Source of the DNA: Gyrodactylus bullatarudis | Lineage: Eukaryota; Platyhelminthes; Monogenea; Gyrodactylidea; Gyrodactylidae | NCBI GenBank assembly: GCA_012064415.1 | Contig: SSNU01000204.1 | Span: 62,001-126,000, forward strand | Length of the DNA stretch: 64,000 nt | Direction of reading: 5' to 3' | Shown here: positions 13,197 to 25,800 of the stretch, in pieces | How positions within the stretch are numbered: the first letter of the stretch is position 1 | Layout of the letters: each line of letters begins with the position of its first letter | Translations under genes and position numbers: made by a program | Notes under the pieces: model-generated | Database searches by the model: none | Told to the model about the DNA's origin: nothing | What the model saw: only the letters and a program-made list of their open reading frames with translations

Positions 13197-14180
13197 ATGG
13201 AAATTGGTGAGTATAATATCACTGTGGAAAAAAAATGTCCGACCTATGCCATCAGAGTGATGATCAAGAAGGCACAAACTAACGAGTATTACAGTATCAT
13301 CTGGAGTGTTGCTGCTGTACTGAATTTGGTCTGTTCAGTTTACTTTTACCTCGAGTTGAAGGGTCAAAAGTCCAAAAAGTCTGTCAATCTGGGTCTATTC
13401 ATTGTGAGCATTTCTGAGCTTGTCTTGGATGTTGCCAGTATCTTCAAGATTTTCTACCCAAAACTTTTGAATTCCTTCTACGCCAATGTACAAGAGGGTT
13501 ACTTTGTTCAGTTACGGGTTTATCAAGTCTCCTACATTCTCATTGAGTTTTCAATGGCAGTGGCCAATTTTACAACGCTCTTGCTGACAATGGCCAGGGC
13601 CGAGGTTATAGTTTGGCCATTGGCCAATAGAAGATGCCAACGACTCTTGAGGAATAAGAATGGCTTCACAATCTGCACGGGAATCTTGATGATAATCTTA
13701 TTGGCTTTTAGCATTCTCATTTATTCAAGGAATATCTCTGTGTATTTGTGTAAAGACTCGATATTCTTCTATCCTCTCAGGGCCTTCTCACAAATAGCGA
13801 TAAAAAATGTTCTAAAAGGATTTCCAATCATTTTGGTTGTAATCTTTTCATGTGTCATTGTAACGTCGCTGTGTGTGAGCACTTACAAGCCAAAGACTAA
13901 AATGACAGAGAACCGGAAGAAGAACTTTTTCAAGGCAACAAAGACCGTTTTGATTCTGGGATTGAGCTATGCAATTTTCGAGGGAGGTTTCTACCTTGAG
14001 AAGATTATCAAAATTAATTATTACACGATTTGGGATAACTTGTCACAGGCGGCTGATTCAGTGTTGAACTTTTGGATTTTCTTTATTATCTATCCCAGCT
14101 TTCGTGAATTTGTCGGATGTAAAGTGTTCTTCAGACAGCCGGATCCGACATCTGCCAGGACCGCCTCAACCAAAGTATAG
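13197..14180 (+). CDS. Divergent rhodopsin-like seven-transmembrane receptor 2 (tandem paralogue)
   Basis: Intronless gene, 327 residues, 690 bp downstream of its paralogue in the same direction. The same topology is seen: segment 1 IIWSVAAVLNLVCSVYF, segment 2 NLGLFIVSISELVLDVASIF, segment 3 ending in TMARAEVIVWPL (the Ala-Arg-Ala-Glu stands at the DRY position and WPL resembles the conserved loop after it), extracellular loop 2 with VYLCKD, and segment 7 SVLNFWIFFIIYPSFREF. Basic loop 3 (KPKTKMTENRKKNFFK) is typical of a G-protein-coupling face. Cys in the N terminus (KKCPT) but none at the usual start of segment 3 suggests an altered disulfide. Probably a local duplication; ligand unknown. 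Confidence 0.8.
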   Translation: MEIGEYNITVEKKCPTYAIRVMIKKAQTNEYYSIIWSVAAVLNLVCSVYFYLELKGQKSKKSVNLGLFIVSISELVLDVASIFKIFYPKLLNSFYANVQEGYFVQLRVYQVSYILIEFSMAVANFTTLLLTMARAEVIVWPLANRRCQRLLRNKNGFTICTGILMIILLAFSILIYSRNISVYLCKDSIFFYPLRAFSQIAIKNVLKGFPIILVVIFSCVIVTSLCVSTYKPKTKMTENRKKNFFKATKTVLILGLSYAIFEGGFYLEKIIKINYYTIWDNLSQAADSVLNFWIFFIIYPSFREFVGCKVFFRQPDPTSARTASTKV

Positions 14181-14861
14181 AGAATTAATTTTTCTGCCCG
14201 CATCCTATGAATTTGACTTTGTTAACAATGAAATTTTTTGAATAAATTTCGTTAATTTTTGCCTATATATGTTAGATTGGCTTAACAGATCTTCTTTTTC
14301 ATACGAAATGAAAAGGTTTAAATTGTTGTAAAAATCATAAAACCCAAATTCATCGAGAATAGCTTTATAACCCTTCAAGCCCTCATATATGGGACAGCTA
14401 ACTTTCCCAAGCCATAATTATGTTTCAGAGAAACTGAAAATAATTTAATTTTTTAATGAAACATCACAGCTTGATTTTACTTTTCAAAGATCTTTTGAAG
14501 CCATTGTCACAAATGATCTTAAAAAACCAACCCTCAAATAGGTTGGTCTAAGATTAGAAAATTATTAAATGTTCAAAAATTCTCCTCAACTGTAAATTTC
14601 ACAGCTTTACTTGACCTAGAGTTTTGCAATAATATCAACGATTATTTCATCTCATATTTTAACCAATTCGAAATAATTGTACTTGTTCCTACTAATTCCA
14701 ACCCTCCAATCATCCCTTTAACTGATTTTAATAATTTAGTTGAAAAATGTAAAATTAAAAACAGATAAGACATACATTTCAACTCATTGAATTTATTATT
14801 TAATTTACCTCCTCCTTTTCTAAACCTACTTCAATTCAATTCTTAAACAAATGTAAAACTA

Positions 14862-15476
14862 ATTGATATGAAGTTGGTAATCTATGATTTTTACAGAAAT
14901 CCCGATATTTTCATCAAAAATTCGAATTTATCAAAGTTTTTTTGGAATCCTACTCATGTTGCCCACTTTTACCAGTTGAAGAAAAAAATTCTGAAAAAAG
15001 ACTATTTTTATGAAAAATATAGTCATTTTTCAATTTCCCATTTGGTGCCAAAATCCCATTTTTTCGAACTTTAAACCGAAAATTTTGATTGATATGAAAG
15101 TGGGAGAGTGATCAAAAACTGATTTTCAGGATCAAGATTAGACAAGAAAATCAATTCAACTGAATCTTATCTGATGCATAACCTTATTATCGTTTGGGAG
15201 CTGAATTTCGATATTTTGATCCTTTTCACTACTTAAAAATCAATGAAATTTCGATAATTCAAAATCTCTTGAAAATGGGGCAACTGTCGGTAATTTGATG
15301 GTGCTAGTCAGCTTTCTTGCCTAATTTTGATCCCGAAAAACCTCTTTCGATCAACCTTCAACTTTCAACAAAAATTTTCAGTTTAAAGTTCGAAAAAATT
15401 GGATTTTAACGCCAAATGGGAATTTGAAAATGGCCATATTTCTGTAAAAACCATAGATTCCCAACTTCATATCAAC
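14862..15476. mobile_element. Long fold-back element, copy 1
   Basis: A ~615 bp element whose two halves are inverted copies. The left end ATATGAAGTTGGTAATCTAT pairs with the right end ATAGATTCCCAACTTCATAT. Inner arms repeat AAATTTTGATTGATATGAAA / GATCAACCTTC...CAAAAATTTTC. The same sequence family forms 48861-49585 and part of 32930-33285. No ORF of substance. Likely non-autonomous; transcripts would form a long hairpin. Confidence 0.75.
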
Positions 15477-16040
15477 CAACTTATTTCCGAATGTGAAATA
15501 CCCTTAGAATAAATTTTAGGGGGTAAGAGGGTAGTTTTTGGTTCACAAGTCACAGGTCCAACTGTGCCTAAATCACTAATTTGATTTTGCCTAACCAAGC
15601 AAGAATAATTTCTGCCTAAATAAATGAAAATATATGCCTATATCAGTTTCAATTCGAATTTTTCGAAAAACCCTGATATTTGATAGAAACCTTTCTCATG
15701 TGATCCTAGTTCCCCTAGAAATTACCCTATCAGAATTTAATACAATGGAAACTATGAATCTGATTACAATACCCAAAACACTCCAATTTGATTTTCCCTA
15801 ACCCTACAATAAAACCTATCCTAAATCAGGTTTAACCCTCATTAATAGTATTCAAGAAAAAAAACCTAATCAAATTAAACTTTATACAGCATTTTTCATA
15901 ACTCATTGCTGTTTTCCAAATTCACGCTCATAATAGAATTGAAAATTCTTCTCAACGGATAATAACTGCTTAGCAAATTCGAGAATTTTCATCGCCATAT
16001 TTTCTTGATGAACCTCAAAATCAACTAATTTCAATGGGTT
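15477..16040. other. Intergenic, nothing clear
   Basis: AT-rich sequence with GCCTAA-containing stretches (15565-15640) that loosely recall the hAT-like repeat noted at 62280. No gene seen. Confidence 0.4.
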
Positions 16041-16607
16041 TTAGTTAACTTCTTTTTTACTTGTTAAAAGAGTCTTCATCGATTCTACTCTTTGTACTGT
16101 TTTATCCTCTAAATTCCGTAAGAGAATATCCTTGATTGTATCGCCGTTATTATCAATATCCTTTTGATAAGAGTCCCTTAACGTCTGAACAAACTGAGAA
16201 ACACTTATCCTACAAGATGAGAATAAAAATTTTGAGATTGGGAATTGCATTCAAAAATTTCGTCTCGAATTCGTCTAATGTTATCTATATTTCTTCTTTG
16301 AAGCATCGATCTGCTTTCTGTATAAATGCTTTATAAATTTTGAACAGATCTTGGTATTTGCCAGAAACCTGGAAATCTGAATTTTCGTGGACATCAATCT
16401 TAAATTTTTGAAAAGCCTCTTTTTCTTCCACACCAAATTTTAAGTGGAGTATTGCGATTTTCTTTTCAATCCGTGAAATTCGTTGTGTTAATAGATATTC
16501 TAACTTTGTCGAAACTGGTATTTCTAGTTCATTGAACCATTGAAGATTTTCATAATTATATTGACATCAGTCGACCCTTTGAGTTCAAGTTTTGGTCTTG
16601 TATTCAT
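16041..16607 (-). pseudogene. Broken protein gene of unknown family
   Basis: Reading the minus strand from ATG at 16607 gives protein-like sequence spread over all frames: MNTRPKLELKGSTDVN, then a one-base shift near 16555 into NYENLQWFNELEIPV and a helical, Lys/Glu-rich stretch (LLTQRISRIEKKIAILHLKF, YQDLFKIYKAFIQKADRCF), a TAG after FKEEI, continuation as LDEFETKFLNAIPNLKIFI, and a further shift into VSQFVQTLRDSYQKDIDNNG, ending in KEVN and a stop at 16041. No GT-AG pair explains the breaks, so I call it a degenerate copy. Composition is coding-like and coiled-coil-prone; no family recognised. It could instead be a real gene with assembly errors. Confidence 0.5.
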
Positions 16608-16826
16608 GTCTTCTTTTTAACTGAAACAAATATTCTTTCCGATTTACAATTTTAAAATGGGTAGTAGAAAAGGCAAATGATGATAACTCAAGCGCATTAT
16701 TCCCCTAATTTTTAGACATTCTTTCTTGTTTTTGACAAAAAGTTTAAGATCTATAAAAAACAAGCAAATTGTTTTCATTTAAAAAGATAATTATTTTGGG
16801 TAATTTATACACATGGGATACATATT

Positions 16827-19800
16827 TCACAGGTTGGTCGAGATAAATTTGAGTACTTCATTTTGTAGTTGAGCTGAGATTGGCAAAAGGGCGAATTTGA
16901 AATAAAAGGTATAGATGAGAGTTTTGAAGCTGTGAATATCCGATTCGGGTTTATCTTTCTCGGAATTGTGAATGACTGCGGCTGCTCGGTCCATACGAAT
17001 CATTGGACTATTATAGGCATGGAATATTTGAGTTAATTGAATTTCGAGTACATTTGAAATGTAGACACCGTTGAGGGAGATTTTATGGAAAAATTCAAGA
17101 GTCAACTTTTTGATGTAATCCTGAAGGAAGGTGACTGCCTTTAGAAAGTAGCTCTGTGACTGAATTTCATTGACGACATTCTCTAGTTGAGTGAAGTTTG
17201 GCTTATCCAAGAGCAGCATCTGACATGTGGAACACTAAAAGATGCAAATTATAATCTTTTAATGACAATGAGGGCAAGAATTCTCGGTTTAGATTTAGAT
17301 GTTAACAACTTATTTTTTAATGCATGAGAAAGCCGAGAAAGGTCTCTTTTCAATCTTGTAAAATAAAATTCAATCACGTCTTCTAAAACGTAATCAAGGA
17401 TTACTAATCATAGAGGTGGAAGATGGTAGAAAAAATTGGAGAGTAAACATTACTACTTCAATTTCATTGGTTGGTAGTATACTCGTATATTATTGGTCGA
17501 TGAAAAAATATAATCTTCCCCCTTGATTAGTGTAATTGATTTTATAACCGGGAATCATACCATCTCTTCTCAATTCAAAACCTGAAGATATTAGTGGTGT
17601 ATCCCAATGATGGGTATACGCGAAATAAAGACTTTCATTGGTGTAATAATTTGGCAACCTTCTTCCTTCCTTCATTGGCAACCTCATGACATTGGTAGCT
17701 CAGCTCAAAGCCAATGCCAAAGAACATTCAAGATTCCTCAATAATGGCGAGTCTATCAGGACTTTAATATTGTTGAAATCGTTGATCAACAATTTCACTT
17801 TATTAATGGTTATTTTAAACGTAGCCCACAGGTTCCATTAAAATTTTTTTACTTAAAAAAAATACATTTTCCAAAATCCTTGCGACTAAAATTTTTTGTT
17901 CTATTCATTTTTGCATGAATTTAGATAAAAAGTTCGTTTAGAATTACTCGTGTCAGAAAGTTTAGACAAACAATGAGAGGTGCTGTAATAAGACCTTTCT
18001 AATTAAAAATTTTGATTGTGCTCTTTATTTAAAGCTAACAAAAATTTGGTGTCAACTTGGAATTCAAAGAAAATTTTCGTCTTATAGTAGAATTTTTAAA
18101 AACTAGGTTTATATACCAGATACCAGGACTGGACCAAGAATGGACAAATAACTAACCTGGATATTGTATTTATCTCGATTAAGGACAATCATTTTCTCAT
18201 CTCTATGCTGGCAGGCTGAGCAGGTTTTCGGCGTCTTGATAATCCTATCGATATAGCTCTCATAATCTTTAATCCATTGTTCGTACAAGGCCTGTAAAAT
18301 ATATGGGGATTTAGTTATTTTATAAATATCAAACCTTTAGTTAAAAACTAACCTCAGCATTACTCGATTGCTTGTCTATAGCCAACATGAACTGGTAGAT
18401 GTCGTTGTCAAAGAATTGAGCTCCATTTGGTAAATGACAAATCTGAAAAAATGATACAATGATTCAATCCTTTTATGAAGAAAAAGACAAAAAACACATC
18501 CAAGTTATTGCTAAAGCTATCCTCGATAAATTTCCCGTTATTTTTATCAAATTTTGATTAAATTTTTAGACAGCTGTAGCATTCAGCAACATGGACTAAT
18601 CCATTACCAAATAAGAAGTTCCTGTGGGATATATTACCTAAGCACCTAGAATGAAATATGTCTAGTTAACATTTTATTTACCTAAAAATATCAAAAATCC
18701 AACCATTGATTCTAAAAAATTATTGTTTTAGAACATATTCATAAGAGAGTTTCAACCAAAGTTATCCACAATATGTCAATTCAGATTAGGATTTTAGTTG
18801 TGAGCCTGCTGTATCTAAAGCAGCTTACAGTCTAAAGATATTAAAGAAAATATTACAGCAGCAGAAGATGAAGATTGGTCAATGACCAGATTATCTAAAA
18901 CTTCTTTCATTCTTCCTATCAGGACATTTCGAAGTCTGTAGACATTCTTTGAAGCTTTCATCAATTATTTCTATCTTAATCTTAACCTATCGTGAAGCTT
19001 CTTGATGTTTTCAAAGTTACAATCTTTAATCCAGTTATATATTTTAAAAGTGTTAAGAATATTAATTTGAAAATGATTAATTGAAAAAAATTTTTAAAAA
19101 ATTAATTTTATGAACTCAAATAAATTAGTGATTCTGAAAATCAAAGAATAATGAAAAGATTTCAGACTTAATTCAGTATCATATTCAATTTCAATTAAGG
19201 ATAAAGACTTACAAAAATAATTTCTTGTTCCATATTGAGAAGAGGAATGCTCTTTTTAACTCTGGCATTCATATTATGGGAAATTCTTTTATCAAACAGG
19301 GCACAAACACGATCAAAGTCGCTGGACAGATTCTCGTGGATATGGAGAATCGAACTAATCATGCGTTCATACTCGCCAGAGAGTTTAAGGAGAGCTGGTT
19401 GATATTCCTTGTTGGTTGGAGGTTTGAGACTTTGGAAAAAGTACTGGCCCAATAATTTCAAATCACGTATCTGTCCAAAAATAAGACTAGTTTAGTGTAT
19501 AGAATTGTTAGGAATAATTATTTAACACCAATAATTATCACCATTGTAATGAATTTCATGAAAAAAGTATCAGCATTTTCATTGGTCGAATTAATTTAAC
19601 CAATGAACAGCTAGGATTTTATCAATTGATCCTCAAGTTTTGAGGTTGTGAGAAATAGCATGAAGATCAATCTCATCTCATAAGAACATGGTAGTTTTGA
19701 AAAATAACTCACCTGATTGTAAGTGGTGTAGTTGTCTCTAAGATTGAGGGATTTCCGTGCCTTGGTAGTCCAAACGTTGACTAGCTTATCAAAGTTTACA

Positions 19801-22800
19801 ATAACATTGTTGATATTCTCAAATCTCTCGTCAGGCCTTTCTGGACTCTTTGATTCTTGGCTAATGTTCTTGATGAGATCCCAGTCGAAGAGGGACATTG
19901 GTGACTCGAAGAGGAAGGATAGTTTGACTTTTTTCAAAGTGTCCAGCCAACTCTTGACGTTCGAGTGCTGTTTAATGTGATAGTCTGAGCTGAGCTCTTC
20001 CACGAGGGAATTTATTGTCAAGTGGACAAGATCGAACCTGTTCAGCTGCATTGCATTGTGGGAGGTGACTTTAGAGCTGACAACTGTGACCAACTGGTGG
20101 AGTCGCTTGAATTTTGGATCAAATGTCTTATCGCAGAGGGATTTCATGGAGATTTTCAGCTTGGAACTGCAAACAAGTCCATCAATGAAAGATTGGATAG
20201 TATGATTTACGTTACCATGATCAGACCTAATCTGTTCTAGTGTTCCGAGGATTTTCTCGATGCAGTCAAACTCGAAAATATTGACCCGCCTGGCAATTTG
20301 ACTACTGGATGTTAGTAGACTTTTCAGGGTATCCATAAACTTTTTAACATCATCTCCGTTGATATTGTCGCAAATCGCCAAGAGGGTGTTTTGAAGGTTT
20401 AATTTGCCAAGGGTCTTGAGCAGCTCTTCATTAGCCAATTCGATAATTTTGATGTTCTCCCCAAGTTTGGAATAGGATTCCTCATTGTCGAGATTCAATG
20501 GTGGGCATCTACTGTTTAGTTGATCCATTAATTTTTGTAGATCGTCCAAAGAGACTCTAGATCAAAAAAAAAGTTGGTTACTTGGTTACTCTGAATGAGA
20601 AAGGCGAGTCGTATTTTCTGATTTTTCAATATCGATTATTTTCAATTTTTGTATCACTAACTATTCAGTCAGGTGTCGTAATTTTTAAGATGAATGCATA
20701 AAATTTCATTCTCTATCGAATAGTCTAATTCTTTTTACGTAATAAGTTGAAATAACAGAGATATTTTATCTTTGTTATTAGTAGCAGCACCGAAAAAGAG
20801 AAATTGCAGAGAGTTCAGGTTACATCCACTGAAGAAGGTACTTGACTATCTCAGTACCGGAACGTCTGGAAGAGGCTTTGGAAAGGAAGGTTGGTTATGC
20901 ATTCCGATTAAATCTACTTTTACTAATTGAAAAAGTGGCAAACACTAAAATTCTGACTCATTAGTGAACTAAAATTAACCAAGCTTCTTTTGAATAGCCA
21001 TCCAAGTTCTTTGACAATATTCACTCAAAATGATCGAATCCTTTCTAAATTATTAGAAAAAGTGGCAAATTTGGTGCTCTAGTTTACAGTCATGCTAGAC
21101 TATTTATGTCAGGAGGAGAAAACTCCCTTTCCGGTGATAAATAATGAGCAAGATCAAAATGTAGGATATTAATCGGTGATAGATAAAATTGAATTAAAGT
21201 TGTGACTAACCTGTCAAGGGGAAACTCGTGTGGGACGAGGAGGGAAATCTTTTTCAGGGTTTCATTCTTTTTCTCATTTTTACAATTCGTCTCTTTTTGT
21301 ATGTTGAATTTGATGAGCCTCTTCGATTCATCTAGATCCCTCAGGAATGCATCGGCATCGGTCTGTGTCGTGAGATAGTCATTGATTAATTTCGCCATCT
21401 CAAGTTGACTGGAGACTTCAGTGTAAATCTTTTTGAGACGGAGAAAGTCCGACTTGGTCTGGCTATTCTCAGTCCAGGAGTTGATGCATTCACTAAATTC
21501 GGCAAGAGTAGAAGAATCTGCCTGAATTTCTTGGATAGAATTTCGCTTCTTCATGTGGCAATCATTGAATTTTTTCAGCATTTCCATCATTTTGGCGTTA
21601 TTTTCATTCTGTTTATCGATTGTTTTCTTGGCTTGATTTAGGATTTTAATCATTTCCTCTTGTGTGTGAGAGTAGAACAGGGTGTATGAGGTTGGATCAC
21701 AGCTGTTGCATAAATCGTTAATGTGTTCTAAACAGACTTTACGTGACTGGCAGAAACGGGCTTTTAAATCTATAAAGTAAAAGGTCATTTTGGATTTTTC
21801 CAGTAACTAGCTTATCCGAACACCCTATGTAGTGTTTTCTAAAATTGGAGAAGAAATATTTTTGTTGAAAAATTTATTGAGACTTGTAAAAACATTTCAA
21901 ACAATCTATCGATATTTAGATAAACTACATTAAAACTGTATTATTTTAATACTGAAGAAATAAGAATTGAGAATAACAAAAAAGCTTTTTTTTCTATTAA
22001 GACGAAGAAAGGTTAAGAAATAGAAACATTTCAAGTAACCTATCAACCTATTTTGATAAACTGAAGATAACAATGTTAAATTCGGTAATTAGGGTACGCA
22101 GAAAATAGGAAAAATTATTTTCTAAAATAGCATTCCATGGGTCAGAATTAGCAATTACTTACTTTTAATATTTTATCTAAATTCATCGAAAATACGAAAA
22201 AATCTTGCAAATTTTCATCTATTTCGGCTTATTCATCGTGAGAAAATATTATATATATTACCAAGTTTCTTGTCTGCTACATCATGCTCTATGCTTGCCA
22301 AATAATGAGTTATTGAATTAATTTTTTGGTAGCCTTTTACATTTGATTCAACGTCACTATAAATATCCTAGTAAAATATTTGCCTTCAACCAGAGTATAT
22401 CAGTATAAAGAAAGTCAACTGTAGTTAGGCAGACATTTCTTCACAGATCCATTTCAAATTATATGTCATTACGTTGAGCAAATCCCTATTTTTCAAAACC
22501 AAACAACCAATCAAAACTCATCTTCATCCATTCAAAAGGAAAATAGTAACTTGTAACTGGAGTGACTGAAAGTAGCACATAATAGTACTCGATAATAAAC
22601 AGCAAAAAATAGTCAATACTTTTTTCGGAGTAAAAAGACTTGAGGATTTTAAACTGTACCTACCTGTACCCGCAGTTAAGTGTGAAAAAGTTGGAGATTT
22701 ACTTAATGTCCAAAATGTTCTGGTTTCATAATAACAATTCATTGAAAATTGAGCAGAGATTTTTATTATTAGGAGACTTGAGAAAAAATTTCAAGTAACC

Positions 22801-25800
22801 TATCAACCTATTTAGATAAACTTTCTCTAATGTACTGAAGGAATAACTAATAGGAATTGAGAATTTGATATTGACCAATAAAAATAAAGCTTTAGTTTAT
22901 CTACAAAGAGAAAAAAGATTGTGAAATACACTCTAAAATTGGACCAATGAGAAGCAATTCACGTGTTAAAAACGACAAAAATGAAGCCATCTGATTGGTC
23001 AGCCACTTTATCGGCTCTGATCGAGATTACGGCTCAACTAAGACCAAATATTGATATTTTTTGGCTACATACATTGCCCGTAGGGTAAACTACCATTTAA
23101 ATTTTTGTGAAAATTGGTTGGATAGTATAGATGTCCATAGGCTCACAAAATCGACTTTAATTTTTTAATAAAATAGATTTTAGCTCACTTTCATGAGTAG
23201 TCTAAGAATACTCACCAAGATTAGCATCAAGTTTCAGTCTCTTTGGACTGTCATCCTCTTCAATGACCAGCTCATCTTTCTTACAGCAATTGCAGGCCAG
23301 GGCACTGAAGAACAGGGTAGTCTGACATTTGACACAGCTCCTCTCATCGTCAGTGAATTCTTCAAAGGAAATTTGTCTACGTTTAATGTCGCCAAGATGA
23401 TCACACACCTTTTGACCCTCAATCTCATCCTTGATAACAAAATCAAGTTCTTGACGGATAATCTCAATGGCGACAGGATCAAGGCCAGCCTGGAAATCGA
23501 TTGAGCCAGCGACAGTGGGTGGGATTGTCGATTTGACATCGGCAAAGGTGATTTTATTCGTGGCAACCTGTGCCAAGACCCAGACAAGTTGTTGGTGGGA
23601 GAATACACACTGTCGACGCATCGTAACATAATCGTTTACACTACACCGACCCATGGGAAGCTAAAATAAATTTCACTGCATTTTATTTAACTGTATTTAA
23701 AAATTAAACACGTAACCATTAGACTGTATGAATAGATTTGTTAAAAAAGTAGATAAAATTTACCCAATCGGGAAGACAAAAGTTGACAGCTTCAGCAAAG
23801 TTGAAGCCTTGATTAAAGCCAGCATGATAGGATCTGGGAAAGGTGAGAACAAATTCACCAGGAAATTGATTAGCTTTATAGACAGGGACGCCTTCATCTT
23901 CGAGGATATTTGGATTCATAATCGTGGTAATATGGTGGAGAAGGTCAGGGGATTCATCGAATAGTTCTGAAGCCTGGCGTCGCATTGCATCTTCAAACTT
24001 GTCGGCAAATAAACTTGGAACGCCATACCATGTTTTTGGTTCGCCCCTACATAGGCAATAATTAAAATAATAAATGATGGAAGGGTTTATTTAGTAATCG
24101 AATGGTAACAAGAGGGGTAAGAAATTATTGGGATACGTACATTGGTTAAGTAGTTGAAGAATGGGACACTTAACAGACATTTAGCAAATTAGGTTCATCG
24201 TATAATACTGATTAACAAAATGGAGTTCGCTTTTTAATTGACTTGGTTGACAACCTTCTTTTGCTGCAGTTTTCAGTTAGTTGAAAAGTGAACCCCATTT
24301 TTGCTGATCAAGAGTTATTACCAGAGCCTCAAAAACGACTATTTTTACTAATTTGTACAGGAAGTTGTATGGCTTTAAAGATGATAATTAAAGGTTCTAA
24401 AGTTGCATAGTACCCTGGATTACGAAGTTATAACCTGCTAAAATTTATTATTTTTAAACCACTATTTATTCTTTTACTATTTCAACTTTTAAATAACTAT
24501 TTTTAGTAACTTAAATTGCCATGCCGTGTTTAGTTATAATCCCTAATTCTGATTGGTCCTTAAAAATTGAGCATGATGAATCATTTTTCGATTACCTTAC
24601 GGCGTTTCAAAAAACAATACCCTTATGAATTCACTGTAATATGCGACCGCATGTATCACCTCGCAGAAATTTCAAAACCGATAGACTTAACATGATGAAG
24701 ATTTTTAATAAAAATTTTCAATAAAATGATTAATTATTAATTTTCAAATCCCATTACTTTTGAGTAGATCATATAATATACTAAAAATAGTCATTTATTC
24801 TATCGTTTGTATACTATTTTGCGATTTTTAAGCTACTATTTTTGAGGCTCTGGTTATTACAAGACGGAAAGTTTCGTTGTTGTGTGAAACTTTCTTGAAG
24901 TGTAAATAGATAGGAAATGAGTTCACTCACCAATGATTGTAGTTGATCGAATAGCTCCAGTGATCTTCAATGTGCCAGCAAAAGCTTGAAAAGACCATGC
25001 CAACATAGCACCACGGCACTTTCATACCACTAATATCTCCTTGGATAAATCTTAGGATTGATTTGCTCAACACTGGTAAGTTATTCAAGTTCCAGGGGCT
25101 ACGAGCATATTTCATGGCATTCTCGAAATGTTCCTCCCCACGATCGAGGAATATTCGCTTACCCTTGTAGTTGGGATCGACTTCATTTTTTAGTTGAAGT
25201 TCTGTTGGGAAACCTGAGCCTTGGTGGATGGAATGAATGTCAGCTCCGTATTCAACAATCACATCGTCGTTGTATTCTTGGAGGATACGCCAAAATTCTT
25301 GCTCAACCATCTCTAATGGGACCAGCTGTGAAAATAAGGAAGAATTAATGTATATCTGTGAAGATTTTGTTGAAAATCAATTTCCTGGTAGCAGAGTGTG
25401 GTCATTGACACTGATTTCTTACAATGACGACGCTTTGCTTTGTAGGTTTCGTGTATTTAACCCTACTATTGTTCCACTTATGGAAGACAGTATATTTCTC
25501 AAACGATAAATTGAAAGATACCTGAAATAGTTTTTTTACCCCTCATTAACTACAAGAATATATATAATTCATAACTGGCTTTTCACTTTTCAGAAAAACA
25601 AACAGAAATGAAAATACTTGAGCGTTCATAGTCGTTCATAGATGGTGATTTTTAAAATGAATCAATTCATTAAAGCAATTATAGAATTCGCACTTTTATA
25701 TTAGAAATAACTAAAATGGCAGATGAGAAACAAAAATTAAAAACTTACATCAGGTCGACAGTTAAAGTAGGAGGCTTTAAAGTTATCAGCATGATTTCCA

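Noticed and set aside
22524..22742. A 72-residue ORF found identically at 22524-22742 (-) and 34050-34268 (+)
   Set aside because: The identity follows from the identical 981 bp DNA repeats, including non-coding parts; composition is AT-driven and no family or splice context supports a gene.
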